Positions 1 through 14,223 of a stretch of DNA of 64,000 bases are shown here, one piece after another (the first letter of the stretch is position 1; each line of letters opens with the position of its first letter). Source of the stretch: Lepas anatifera (lineage: Eukaryota > Arthropoda > Thecostraca > Lepadidae); the NCBI GenBank assembly GCA_034440635.1, contig JAOTON010001526.1, positions 2,613,001-2,677,000 of the forward strand. Direction: 5' to 3'. Position numbers and translations under genes: made by a program. The notes under the pieces were generated by a model, which did no database searches, was not told the origin of the DNA, and saw nothing but the letters and a program-made list of their open reading frames with translations.

Positions 1-2280
<2,280 letters not shown>

Positions 2281-2334
<54 letters not shown>
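2281..2334. repeat. (TA)n microsatellite
   Basis: About 27 uninterrupted TA units sit exactly where the recognisable Penelope RT N-terminus stops, so the tract may mark the 5' truncation or target of that element. Confidence 0.95.
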
Positions 2335-2336
<2 letters not shown>

Positions 2337-2440
2337 CGTACAATATCGCATAAAGTTGTGGTGACAGCTCTGAGGGGGTGCACGATAGCTAGGGGCCTCT
2401 CTGAGCCAGCTAGGCTTTCGAAAGATTGCACCAATGATAC

Positions 2441-3969
2441 CCCGCAGAATTCGAGCTTAAGACACCCTTTAGTCCAAGCGGCTCAAGATTAGGCTGCAGG
2501 AGTTCCCGAAAAGCTTATCGAGGCTAAAGATTTAATCTCAAAGAAGTTCCAAAAATATATTGATAAAAATCTCTCGAGCTGAACCCGAATCAGTCCAACT
2601 TAACACTCATCTGCCTGTTGGGTCCCATGTGAAAGTTTGAGGATAAGCAAACAGTCTCTACTCCCTGCAAACATTTCTCGAAATTTGGAATATCAGAGCT
2701 TTCATACTACCTGTCATTTCAGTTTTTTATTACTGACTTTTTGTGGAAGCTCCTAAACCAATCAAAGGAGGTGTTGCAGTTTGAAACATCCCAATTCTGT
2801 CCCATCGAGTATTTTATGTGTCCTAGACAATCAAGTTTTTTTTGTAATCGTTATAAAAATACTTTTTCAGTTCTCAGAAACACAACTTTTTAATTTTTTT
2901 GGTGTTATCTATGCGTTTTTAGCTACTAGGAAGGGTTAGGTTAATAACTTCATTCCCCCAGCAGCTGTAACTGACGGTCCGCAAATATCCAGGTTTTCAG
3001 TCCAATGTTAGTCATGTTTTTATAGCTGTTGGTAATATACCCTCTCAGGTCAATGGAGCCGCGTAGGTTTTGAAGTCCCCCGAGTGGTGTTCTGTTTTAA
3101 CCCAACTAGGATATGTAAAAACTGTTTAGCCTAAAATATTTTCATTTCAGCGACACCTCGGACAGTTTTACCAACAACATTAGCTGGAACCAATGTCGCA
3201 TTAAAATCTAAAGAGTAGTAGCTGTCGAGTTGGTGGATTTTATCAGGGAAAGATTCACTATGCACTACCCTCCTACCCCCAGTGGTCGCATGTGGGAGTG
3301 AAACCCCTCAAACCGCACCCAGTTTTAGCGGTGGACCCAAGAGGGGAGGGAGAACAATATAGGCGTCTATAAGCATATATCAATATAGGCATGCATAGGC
3401 TTCTAGACCTTTGTAATATTGCTAAAAATATTTAATATTTTGCAGAATAAAATGTGATAATGTCCTTCTGATAGGTGAGGGTGTTGCCACAAGGAAGTAA
3501 AAAGCCCAGCGCTAATCCCCAGGCTCAGGTCCTTCCGGGTTCACCTCCATGGGTTCATGTCCCGGCAGATCCTTTGCATATGCTGATCTGATGCACCAAA
3601 TTCCCCCTTACAGGGTGAGTGTTGGTGACGCCAGTGGCGCAGCCAGAGCTTTGTATGGGGGCACACCAACTTTGAGGAGCACCCCGGGAAAAGGGGCTCT
3701 TTTTAACGTAACCTAAAACAACTTAATACATCTTTGTTTATGTCATTTTTGGGCATCTTTGGTTCAATAAAAATGCAAATGAAGCATTGACGGAGAAGGA
3801 AAACTCGATTAAAACCGAATAAACAAAGAAAAAATTATCACCAAAATGTCATGGAACTAGCCAAAACCCGACTGTTTTGGATAGACTTAAGGGCAAATCC
3901 GCCAACTCATGCAAGTAGTTCACATCAGAGAAATCAGCTAAGCCTGTGATATCTGTTACGATATGCAAG
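2441..3969. other. Intergenic, no gene seen
   Basis: No coding region or RNA gene is supported. A single hAT-like terminus CAGTGGCGCAGCCAG starts at about 3645 but no matching right end was found, so no element is called. Confidence 0.5.
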
Positions 3970-3973
3970 TTAA

Positions 3974-4979
3974 CACGCGCCCCGCTGGGGGCGAAATTCG
4001 GCCCCCCTCCTGGTTTCCCCCAGATAGCTAAAAAATGAAGAGACGCAGAACAACGAAACTTACAGTACCTTATCCCTGATCAATTTTACACAGCTGACCA
4101 AATTTTTGAGTTAAGGTCAGTCAGGTCAAGGAGCTATTCAAGATCAAGTGACCCGACCTCAAAACCTAACATCACGAGTTTGAAGCGGCGCCCAGGGAAC
4201 ATCAGCGAACCGATCAGTTTGAAACTGCCACAATAGGATATGGTCATTAGTGTCTACAAATCTGGTATCTCAGAATTTAGATATTGTTGACCTAAGGTGG
4301 GGTCAATTTTTTCGTCACCCCATGATAAGTATATGGTGAAAAATTGAAAGGGCTCGTTTTAAGTAAATAATGGATAGGTAAAGCTAAAAATCCTCACACC
4401 GTGTATTTTTACCACGATCTTGACGATAAAATTGAGTTTTTGAGCATCTGATCGCTCAAAGGTCATGTCAGGTCCCGGGAGCATAGAGTGATTGTTTTGC
4501 CAATAACTTCTCACTGAATTGAAATAAAGCTCCCATTGTGCTTGCATTGTTCTTATATTGTCACGGGGAGTCGATTGATATGCAACATTACCATACCAGG
4601 TGACCCTGTGACCCTGATCTAGTTCGAGGTCACGTCATTTTCACTATTTGACCTAGCAAGGTCATATTATACATCATTGAATTTGCCGCGATGAGAGGAA
4701 TTCAATGATGCATAAATATTTGCTCTAGCTCCCCTGAGGGCAGATCTAGAGGGAGAAACGTACACTGCTCTGTTGTAAGCCTATGGAACCTTCTTTGACC
4801 TGTGCTGACCTCAATATTGACCTGACATAATTATTCGAATAAAATCTCTTCGTCTTGCCAAGAGCATTCGAACGGCGTCCGTAATTGTCCTTTAGCTTTC
4901 ATGGGGAATGAGATACGGAGGGGGGCGAAAACGGGCCCCAGCGGGGCGCATCATGCCAGGGACCCCAACGGGGCGCGTG
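3974..4979. mobile_element. M-family MITE copy 1 (TTAA-flanked)
   Basis: A 1006-bp non-coding element with terminal inverted repeats CACGCGCCCC and GGGGCGCGTG, flanked on both sides by TTAA (3970-3973 and 4980-4983). TTAA target duplication with CAC-starting termini is the pattern of piggyBac-type elements (known for example from piggyBat), so this is inferred to be a piggyBac-mobilised MITE. Subterminal G/C blocks are also inverted. The interior carries AGGTCA-type half-sites (4110-4160, 4610-4680). It has no transposase ORF. Confidence 0.75.
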
Positions 4980-4983
4980 TTAA

Positions 4984-7294
4984 GGCATATTGGAATCGAA
5001 AATTCATTTGTTAAGCCCTCTGGTTTTGCTGTGACGAGTGAGCCCTGGGTGAACGCGGATTAAGCTCCTCGCCTCCCAGAATCGCCGTGGGACGAGAAGG
5101 GGCATAGTGTCTTTGGAGGAATACATTTTTTGCCGCCGAAATAATTTGGGAGATACCTTTTGAACGCCTTTCTTGAGTTTCATATTCTCAAGGACCGGTC
5201 CCAGTTAAGAGTAAAGAAATGGCGATCAGGCTGGTGGTTTGGATGGGTATGGTGTGACAGGGCTAAAAATTGTGAAAACTAATTCTTCTTTTAAATTAAT
5301 TTGCAGAAATCCTGGTTTAGGCGACTGTGCTCTGAGCTCAGGGGCACATGCCTTTTTATCATCCCTTCCCAGAATCCACCAGTATAATAAGCAATTTATA
5401 TAACCAGGGGTGCCTAGGCATCACACGCCGTTAAGCGATGCCTCATGCCTCGTTAGCTCCATTTTACAAGGGGAGTTTCCATTGTGTTCTTATTCCCCAT
5501 CTATTTAAGACCAGCTCTGGGGCCCTAAAGTGTGGATCAGAGCCCTCCATAGCAGCTTCCCCCATCCCCCCAGTTGTGCCTCCAGGGACTAGACTAGCTC
5601 AGTGACCCCGCCCCGAGATGATGTGAGTTTGGCCTTGTGTTCTTATTCTCTCTCTGTCTATTCAAGACCAGATCTCTGGGCCCCTGATGTAGATCAGGGC
5701 CCCAGAACAGCATTGGCCCCAGATATGACGTCATCAGATTAGCCCAATGGGCCACATATAGGCTCATAGGGCATTAAACCTGGTCGATTGGTGCTGGAAT
5801 TGCCCAATGATAAAACTGACTTACAGGCTTATGAAGAGATACATTGAGAAGGAAATATGGTTTGCTTTGAGCACATTGTCATGCGGCTCTCCTGCGTCGG
5901 TGGGGCGTAAGGTCAGGTCGCAGACCGGGGTTCTAGTGTGCCTGCTTCTGAAAATGGTATCTGCAACAGAATGAAGCACATGTGATCCTACTCTTTTACG
6001 ACTCTTTTACGTTGTATTGTGGGCAGGGCATATTTTAAGCTACAAAGTGGTGGGCATTTTGCCCACCAGTCCCCCATGCTATGCCCACCAGTGAACGGCC
6101 CTGGACGGCCCACTGCCCACCAGTCACCAGTCATTTGATGCTGTGGGAGTGCCCTTTTAGTGGGAATTTGTGCCCTTTTCAGCCGAATGCCCACCAGTCC
6201 CAATTCCTTAAAATATGCCCTGATTGTGGGTTTGTGTTTGGTTTTAATGCTGTCTGTACCAACTTGTATGACGATGGGTTATGAATAGTCCTTTGTAGTG
6301 AAACAACCAGATGCTGTGTAAATAAATGAATAAGAATAAACTTCATGCAGTGAATCATAAAAAGATCGGACACTGAATACTTGCCAAGGTACCAAAAAAC
6401 GCAATTAAAATTTGGTAGATGTAAGGAATGTCCGCCAAAAAATGACTTTGCAGATTACGTATTTCCAATCTACGCATGACACTGCAGGAAACAAGAGAAA
6501 CCCAGGTAGATGATCTCTCACATTTCCAATACATTAGCTGAAGCAGTCGGTAGGATAAGAAAATTTTATAGAAAACGTTTCAGTTTGTCCTTTTAAGCAC
6601 GAACGAATGGTCCAACCAGCTTCAGTTGTATTACCAGGCATAGCTGGGAAGGCCTAGGTTACCAGCCCATCCAGGTACCGACCCAGACTAAAAGGCTCTC
6701 ACCTGCCATGGCACGATATCTATATAAGCAGCTTCTCGGACTGGAAGTAAGAAGATGCTGATCATCAGAAGCAGGGCCGAAGTCATTGTATCCACTGCTT
6801 CCATGACTGCCACGGTCTTCAAAAACAGTGAGACAAATCAGGTTAGGTGGAGGAGCGGAAATTCCACACAGTTGTTGAGAATATTGAGTTGGAGACAAAC
6901 TAAATGCTACATTGATGCACTATTAAGCATATCAAACTTAAGTATCTTAAATTTATGTTGGTGTTTCACAAACAGTCCCCGGCTCTGGACACCAGCGGTT
7001 GTAAAAACCAAACAGGTACATAAATTGCTTACTCGATGAAGAGTTAGGTAAGAGTAATGAAATAAGTGGATTTCTCTTCCACCGCTCGCCCTCCTCCCCT
7101 GATCACGTGGTGGTTAAATGAGCTCTGAGTCACTTCGTCGGTGCTGGCGGTTTAAGTACTGTTTCGTTAGCTGTTGTAAATAGATGAGCCATGGTCGCGA
7201 CGCTTGAAAGTCGGAGCCGCCCGCGATCAATAAGGCACTAGTAGACCTGTAAGTTTCCCATTGATACCTGTGTCGCTGGAGAAACGTTCTAGGT
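4984..7294. other. Intergenic with local duplications, no gene seen
   Basis: About 5485-5590 and 5633-5712 are diverged direct copies of one block (TGTGTTCTTATTC, then ..AAGACCAG..). At about 6047-6068 a hairpin GGTGGGC-ATTTT-GCCCACC is followed by several further GCCCACCAGT copies to 6205. The short ORFs here have no recognisable domain. Confidence 0.45.
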
Positions 7295-7393
7295 TGTTGG
7301 AGGATATCATTATTAGAACGCACGCGTAATTCTAAATTATCTGTATATTGATGATATGCCAAATAGTTTGCTTTCCGAACTCACAAGCATACA
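7295..7393 (+). repeat. 5' LTR of Gypsy element
   Basis: Starts TGTTGGAGGATATC and ends AAGCATACA. It aligns along its length with 11773-11884. It is unusually short for a Gypsy LTR. Confidence 0.7.
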
Positions 7394-7463
7394 TGGCGCG
7401 GTCGGTAATATGAATACTCATATGAATTATTAGGTAAAACATAATCATTATCACCCACTTATC

Positions 7464-9108
7464 ATGGCGAGCGAGTCCATGAGACTTCGGTCCTGCGGAC
7501 GACCGATGGAGGCAGGCCTCTCGGATGCTCCTGTCGCTGTGGATCCCTCGCCATCTCCAAGTGCTGTGGACACTGCGAAGTTGCTCGAAATGATGCAGCA
7601 GCAGCAGACCAGCCTTATGATGGTGATACAAGAGCAGCAACGCATGCAAAATGAGTGGCAAAGACAGAGTCTGGAGCTATTGCAGGCGAGTGCTGGCGGT
7701 GGCGATCGTAGGCAAGCTACACAGGTATGTGTAGATTCGCATGGCCACACTACGGCCCGATCCAAGATCCCGTCCTCTTCGTTACCTGAAAAGGCCACCT
7801 ACAGCATGTCCTTGCAACAGTGGAGGATATGGAAGCGGGATATCCTGCAATACGTTCAGATGGCAGACTGGGATAGGAAAACTACTGTGATTAATCTACG
7901 TTTGCAGTGCGATGAGAAAATGAAGCGTGTCATCGAAGCGGAGCACGGCGATGACTGGGTGAATCTGCCGCAGGGTGGGGCGCTTGCGGCGATAGAGGCA
8001 ATTTTGAGAAAATCATCCAACCCAGCAAAGGAAAAGGAAAAATTCCATCGCTTACATCAAAAACCTGGAGAGTCAGGGAAAGAGTTCCCGCACAGATGTG
8101 AGCAGCAGGCCCTCGAGTGTGACATGGCCTGTCCTCATTGTGAAGGATATTTATCCGGTTGGTGCATTCGGGACAGTTTTGGCTGGTCTTAGGAGTGATG
8201 CACTGAAGCTTGATTTATTCCAAAACATGGATAAATATCCGACATTGAAGGACTTGGTCGCCAAGATCGAGATGTTTGAGGCCGCCAGCTCAGGGTGTGG
8301 TAGCAGCACGGGCGTGGAGTGCTCAGCAGCTACCGTTGCCGTAGTGGGTTCCGATGCAGTGCCAGTTTCTGTGACTGAGGCCATCGGTGGTGACGAGACG
8401 GTGCTCGCGGCCCTGAAGTCAACGTACAAACGGGCGCAGCAGGAAAGGAAGAGTGGAGCAGGCATTTTTAAAGGAGGTCAGAAGCCAAAAGTCAGAGGTG
8501 ATGCCACAAGAAACCGTCCTATGTCACAGGAAATCAAGTGTTTTAACTGTCGCGGGTTTGGTCACCGCCGAGCACAATGCCCCAGCGCACCCAGGACAGA
8601 AACAAGTAACCTGGGGTGCGTCAGCGACGCATCACCTGCGGATTCGACTGTGAACCAAATCACCAGAGTCAAGTATCAGGTCCATAGCTTCAATGATAGC
8701 AGGTGCAAATTAGACGAGGTGCAGCTCATCGTGATACATGGAAATGACCGGGAGAAGCAGAGGTGTCCGGCAGTGGCGGACACGGGAGCCGAATGCAGTG
8801 TTGCTGGGCCGGAGCAAATGAAAATCCTCGGGCTGAAAAAGACTGACCTGGACAGAGCCGACGCTAGGATCCGCCACGCCGGTGGTGGCGCTCTCAATGT
8901 GCTTGGAATGAAGAAATGTACGCTGCAGCTGGCCGGCAGAAGCACGGTACAGCACATTCACTTCATTAAAGGCGTTGAGCGCTTGTTCTTGTGCATTGGT
9001 GCATGCAAGTCCCTTCACGTGGTTGACAAGAACTTTCCATACCACACACAGCATGGGCTGTTGACAGCTGGGGCAATCTCTAATTGCCGGAGAATCTGCC
9101 CAGCGTAA
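7464..9108 (+). pseudogene. Gypsy gag-protease region, frameshifted
   Basis: The ATG at 7464 opens a Gag reading frame with a Gln-rich helical segment (7590-7680) and a capsid-like region. The frame breaks near 8140, just after a CPHC motif, and continues in another frame to 9108. The second part carries one CCHC zinc knuckle (CFNCRGFGHRRAQC, about 8541-8582) and then a retropepsin active site, ADTGAECSV, near 8775. Gag packages the RNA and the protease matures the polyprotein. One 1-nt change separates the halves, and a further frame change near 9100 separates protease from RT. Programmed frameshifting cannot be excluded, but decay is likelier given the other lesions. Confidence 0.8.
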
Positions 9109-9124
9109 TCTGCCACCACGGCCA

Positions 9125-10867
9125 GTGAGGCTGCCGTGTCAAGCAACGGAGGAGAACGTGGCTCAGCTGGAAAATTTCCTGAGACAGCAGTTCGCCGGGA
9201 CAACGTACAACAAGGACGCTACCCTACTACCCATCATGGAAGGTCCACCTCATACCATGCTTATTCAACCTGACGCAGTGCCCCACGCCCGACACTCACC
9301 AATACCAGTCAGCAAGCACTGGGAGGATGAAGTAAAAGCGCAGCTCGATGAAGATGAGCGCAAAGGCATCATTGAGAAGGTTCCTGCCGGAGAGCCATCA
9401 GTGTGGTGCGCGCAGATGGTGGTAGTGCCGAAACAGAACGGCAAGCCGCGACGAACTGTCTATTTCCAGGAGCTAAGCAAGTTCTGTGTTCGGGAGACTC
9501 ACCACACTAGACCACCGTTTGATATGGTATCGTCGGTGCCGCGGCACTCCTTCAAAACGACCTTAGATGCCTTCTGGGGTTTCCACCAAGTGAATCTAGC
9601 TGAGAAAAGCAGACCTCTCACCACCTTCATAACTCCATGGGGACGATACAGGTATCGCCGCACACCAATGGGAAATATTTCAGCTTTCGATGCGTATACG
9701 AAAAGGTATGACGATGCCGTTGTGGATATTGAACGCAAGTTTAAGTGTGTTGACGACGTCCTTCTCTATGACTTCAATGTCGAGCAGGTGTTCTGGCATT
9801 GCTGGGATTTCCTGGAGATATGCGGCAAGGCAGGCGTGACGTTGTCACCTGAGAAATTTCGCTTCTGACGACGGGAAGTCGAGTTCGTTGGGTTCCAACT
9901 TGACTGGGATACCTATGGACCGGCGGCTGGAAAAATATCGGCCATCTCAAGCTTCCCTATGCCGAGCGAACCAACGATCATGGATATTAGGTCGTTCGCC
10001 GGCCTGATCAACCAAGTAACACCATTTATGGCCACAGCTCCCCTCATGGAACCGTCCAGGGCTCTCCTTCAAAACCCTCAAACTAAGAAGGTGTATTTGG
10101 ACGAGCAGCTCCGGAGACGGTTCGAAGAAATAAGAAAAACCGTATCGCAGCTGGTCGCACGTGGTCTGCAGTACTACGACAAAAACAAACCCACAGTTTT
10201 GCTCACCGACTGGAGCAAGAAGGGCATTGGGTTCGTCGTTCTGCAGCAGCATTGCTCTTGTTCAAGCTTGGAGCGACCCTTCTGCTGCCCGGACGGATGG
10301 AAACTGACTCTATGTGGCAGCAGATACCTGACGCCGGCTGAACAGAGGTACGCAGCAGTTGAGGGTGAGGCGCTTGCAATAGTATGGGCGCTTTACAAAG
10401 CGCGACTTTTTCTGTTCGGGTGTCACAACCTGGAAATAGTCACCGATCATAGGCCCCTGGTAAAACTGTTCTCAGACAGAGAACTCAAAGATATTTCCAA
10501 TCCAAGATTGTTTCGTTTGAAGGAGAAGACGCTGCTGTACCATTTGACGATGCGGTTCAGCCCCGGGAGACTAAACAAAATAGCGGATGCCTGGTCCCGC
10601 TATCCAGTGGAACGAACGGGAACCTCAGAGGATGACGTTTCACTAGGTGAAGAGCTCTCGGTGGGAGCACTGACGGCGGTGGAACACTGCAGCGATACGA
10701 TCACCATTGATCATGAAACGGTACGCCGTGTCGCGAACGCAGACAGCACATACCAGCTCCTCAAGCAGCGTATCCTGGCAGATAGCTGGCCGGAGGGGTG
10801 TGCTCAGGAGGTCAGCGAGCTGAAGGCGTACTTCAAGGTACCAGATCGACCGCATGTGGTGTTATAG
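9125..10867 (+). pseudogene. Gypsy reverse transcriptase-RNase H with in-frame stop
   Basis: RT block with NGKPRRTVYFQ, TTFITPWGRYRYRRTPMG and the active site CVDDVLLYD (about 9749-9775). CVDD in place of the commoner YVDD matches a Gypsy lineage I recall with CIDD. A TGA at 9866-9868 interrupts RT just before EVEFVGFQ, and the same frame then continues. RNase H follows: LTDWSKKGIGFVV (D, about 10205), E in EGEALAIVWAL (about 10362) and TDHRPL (about 10442). The reading frame closes at 10867, before the integrase. Confidence 0.85.
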
Positions 10868-10940
10868 CTTTCACGGCGACTCGTCCCCGGCTAGGGTGTA
10901 ACCTCACCGACTGATCTATCCGTGGGTAGGCTTTGCACGT

Positions 10941-11732
10941 ATGGTCAATCGTTACTACCATCCCTCCCCTAGCCTCTACTACGTACACCAATCTGGTGGT
11001 CGATCCTTGTTTGTTTCGTGTGGCGTGCTGATACGATATTCGTTACGTGCCACCACTTTTATACAGATGAAAGAATTCTTCGGGCGCTGGCGAGTGGAAA
11101 TCCGCCAATCATCGGCAAGATATCCCGAGTCGAACGGCAGAGCTGAAGCAGCAGTTAAAACTGCAAAGACAATTATGCGCAGCAACACGGGTCGCGGTGG
11201 CAGTCTAAACACTGCACAGATAGCGTCAGCTTTGCTCCAGTACCACAACACTCCCCTGCGAGAGGGAGACAAGTCACCAGCACAGCTGCTGTTGGGACGC
11301 CAACTCAGAGGAGGTGTGCCTATACCTGTCACTCAGCTGCGAGTTACTAAACACTGGAGGGCTCACCTAGAGCAGCGGGAAAAGATGATGGCACAGAAGG
11401 CTACAGCGCTAGAAGAAGCCTCCAGCACACGCAGATCTTCACCCAAGTTGATGGTTTGCCAAATCGTACGGGTTCAAGACCCAATAACAAAACGATGGGA
11501 TCGCACAGGTGTGATCACGAGGGTTCTCCGTTCCATTCGTGAATATACAGTCCGACTAGATGGATCTGGCCGACTGGTTTTCAGGAACAGGAAACATCTG
11601 CGGTCGATCCTTTCAAGCACCAACACCGTCCAAGAGCGGCCTCAGTCTGAGAGCTCCGGCAGCGGGCTGGCGCCGGTGGCAGCGCCCCGGCGCTCTGAGA
11701 GGCTTCTCGGCGCGAGGGCCCAACACAGATGA
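10941..11732 (+). pseudogene. Gypsy integrase C-terminal remnant
   Basis: Only the last third of the integrase core is recognisable: SSARYPESNGRAEAAVK carries the catalytic Glu of DD-E (about 11110-11165), followed by YHNTPLREGDKSPAQLLLGR and a basic C-terminal tail. The HHCC zinc domain and first catalytic Asp are missing; the preceding 75 bp is not integrase. The second Asp position reads as a Gly-Gly segment without a clear Asp. An internal deletion near 10868-10940 is inferred. Confidence 0.8.
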
Positions 11733-11772
11733 GATGAAGCGCGATGCTGCACCGATGGGAGAGGGTGCAACA

Positions 11773-11884
11773 TGTTGGAGGGGAGATGGAGGATATCATT
11801 ATTAGAACGCACGCGCAATTCTAAATTATCTGTATATTGATGATATGCCAAATACAGTTTGCTTTTCGAACTCACAAGCATACA
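11773..11884 (+). repeat. 3' LTR of Gypsy element
   Basis: Matches the 5' LTR from GATATCATTATTAG to AAGCATACA. Near its start it carries about 12 extra bases (GGAGATGG region), which could be a small duplication or part of the polypurine tract. Confidence 0.7.
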
Positions 11885-12290
11885 GTTGTTGTCTATCTTT
11901 TTTGCTTGGGGTTCACTGACGCACAAATTACGAGGTTATATGGCGTTAAAGCGTGCTCACTATAGGTGGGGTTAGGGCAGGGCACCTAAACTTGCCTCCG
12001 GGTGGGCTCGACCCTTTGGCCTTTGGCCTTTGGCTCACACACAAGGTTGCGGGATCGTGCTGGATGCGCGCACCAGCCGATTTTGCCACCCAGATCCCGC
12101 TCTGTCGATCTCTGCGTCTGTGGATGTATGTATGTACCTGTCGCTCCTTTTTTCTTTCTCTTCGGAGCACTCACACGCGATTTAGGAAACAAAAGGCTGC
12201 ATATAGCGCAATACATTGCATGTGCGCAATAAATTACATGTACAGTCGGTTCCGGCCGCGGTCGTTTTTGCGAAGTGTCTCTCCAGTGAT
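11885..12290. other. Intergenic, no gene seen
   Basis: No domain or structured RNA was recognised. It includes three tandem CTTTGGC units near 12013-12033. Confidence 0.4.
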
Positions 12291-12299
12291 GTTTCCTGC

Positions 12300-13372
12300 C
12301 GACACCATTTTTGTCGGCGCCGACACCACGTCGAAGACGACGTGGTCATCACGCAGTTCGCAGATTACACATCAATTCCAATAACTGGTAAAAAGCAAGA
12401 CTTGTAAAATCTTATTCGGCGAGCGGAAATTGCACTCGATTCTCTTCTTCAATGGTTCTGTGCCAACGGAATGAAAGTGAACACCGCCAAAACTCAGATG
12501 ATGATTCTAGGAACAAAAGCGATGCTACGTAATTTTCCCCCAGATACTCTTAAATTCGGAAACTCGACTATCAACGTCTCAAAAGTAGTGAAAAGTCTCG
12601 GAGTATTGCTTGATCGTCATCTAAATTTTGAACAACACGTAAATTCGATCCAAAACAAATGTAACAGCCTTCTAATCGCATTGACTCACGTTCGTCATGT
12701 TGTGCCGGCTCAGCTGATGCCCCAAATCGTCCAATCTCTAGTTCTGTCTGTTGTTCGTTACTGTCTGTGCGTTTACGGCTCATGTAACCCTACTCAGATT
12801 CGCAAAATTAAAAAAATCATCAACTTCTGCGTCCGGGTTATCAGCGGACGTCTGAAACACGACCACATTTCCGATGTTGTTGAGCGGCTGAAGTGGCTCG
12901 ACGCCAACAGCCTCATTCACTATCACACACTTTCCTCACTTCACAAAACCATTCGCACTGGCACTCCACCATACTAGCTAACACCATAGGCCCACCACGC
13001 AACACCATTCACAACCACGCGACACGCCGGTCAGCGGAGCTGTCCCTCCCGCGGATCCGGACTGAAGCCGGGCGGCGTAGGCTGGCATACCGGGGGGCAG
13101 CTCTGCTGAACGAGCTGGGTATAGGAGAAGACGTGCCTTTTAAGGCAACTCTAAGATTTATGCTGCTGGAGAGACCGACGAGAGAGCTGCAGTGATCGTA
13201 TTTGTTTTATGTATGATTTTATGTGTGATTTTACTCTGTATGCATGATTTTTTCTTTTAAGTGTTGCCTTCTTTTAATGACTGACGTGGAAACAGGAAAA
13301 GCCACCCCATTGTTTTTAACTCGTGTGGATTGTTTCTTAATATACTGAACTGAACTGAACCGAACTGAACTG
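12300..13372 (+). pseudogene. Non-LTR retrotransposon 3' remnant with TGAAC tail
   Basis: 5'-truncated LINE. The first recognisable piece is ITQFADYTSI near 12345-12375, a damaged FADD active site (D to Y). It runs into the thumb (MKVNTAKTQMMILG, then SLGVLLDRHLNFEQHV, 12471-12977). After a frame change comes a C-terminal block typical of CR1/Jockey-like ORF2, with RTEAGRRRLAYRGAALLNEL near 13060-13120. A 3' UTR follows and the copy ends in a pentamer tail (CTGAA/TGAAC)n at about 13343-13372. No RNase H is present. The clade is uncertain. Confidence 0.75.
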
Positions 13373-14219
13373 TCTCACCTGCTGCTTTTTAACTGGATGC
13401 ACGAACTGACGTGCAAAATTCATTCGTTCAGTCCAAAATTCGGAAGTAATTGAGAAAAGATACAGAAAATTATCGGGATCGACTAAAATGGTTTCTCGCC
13501 CATGATTTTCGAAATTGACGTCTCATCCAGTTCACAGGGGCCCACATCTAAAGAGCTCGTCACAATACAGTACTAGAGACGCAACCTTTTGTGAGAGGTG
13601 TAATCGTTTTAAAGATATTTCTTAAAACAACTGACACTAATACCTACCAATCAGTGTGGAACAGGCTGTATCTCAGCGGCGAACCAGGACTATGAGAGGG
13701 AATTCGCTCCATGTTCCGATGGCACACGTGGGACTAATAAGGCGTGGTTTGTTGTCGCGGGTGGAACTCTGTTTTAACAGCCATGCTGCCCGTTATCCGG
13801 AAGCCAACCCTTTCAACTGAACATGAGCAGCTTTTTGAATGGAGTGTCAGGAAAGATACGAAGTCATCCACTAAATATTTAAAGGGGCTGTATATTTATA
13901 TTTTCCGTGAGGTCAAGTGCAAAATGCTTTTATCGTTCATCTAAAATTTGTCACCTATACAATCTTATTATCTTACCGTATCTCATGACTACTGTCAACC
14001 ATCCGATGTTTTTTACTTTGACTTCAGCTATAATTGTGTGCCATATCTGTTGCTGATCATGCTTAATGAACAATAAACAACAAAACACAATTATTTGAAA
14101 TATTTGCCTTCAATATAACTGCCGTTTCACAGTAACTGTAGAAATTGCGTTTGTTTTTTCAGCGAAATATCCACACACTGTAACTACACACCCACCCGTC
14201 TCGTGTCAAAGAAATTCTG
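13373..14219. other. Intergenic, no gene seen
   Basis: AT-rich; no coding domain, RNA gene or terminal repeat recognised. Confidence 0.4.
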
Positions 14220-14223
14220 TTAA

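Larger units (their letters stand above)
7295..11884 (+). mobile_element. Ty3/Gypsy LTR retrotransposon, decayed
   Basis: A 4.6-kb element bounded by direct repeats of about 99 bp (7295-7393) and 112 bp (11773-11884). Internal order is gag, CCHC knuckle, aspartic protease, RT, RNase H, integrase, which is the Ty3/Gypsy order. TGGCGCGG directly follows the left LTR and fits a tRNA primer-binding site; a purine-rich stretch precedes the right LTR. The 5-bp flanks (TAGGT and GTTGT) do not match, so no target duplication is visible. Frameshifts, a stop in RT and a lost integrase N-terminus make it non-autonomous. Confidence 0.85.

Noticed and set aside
3645..3969. Third hAT-type MITE
   Set aside because: Only the left terminus is visible; no inverted partner or 8-bp duplication was found.
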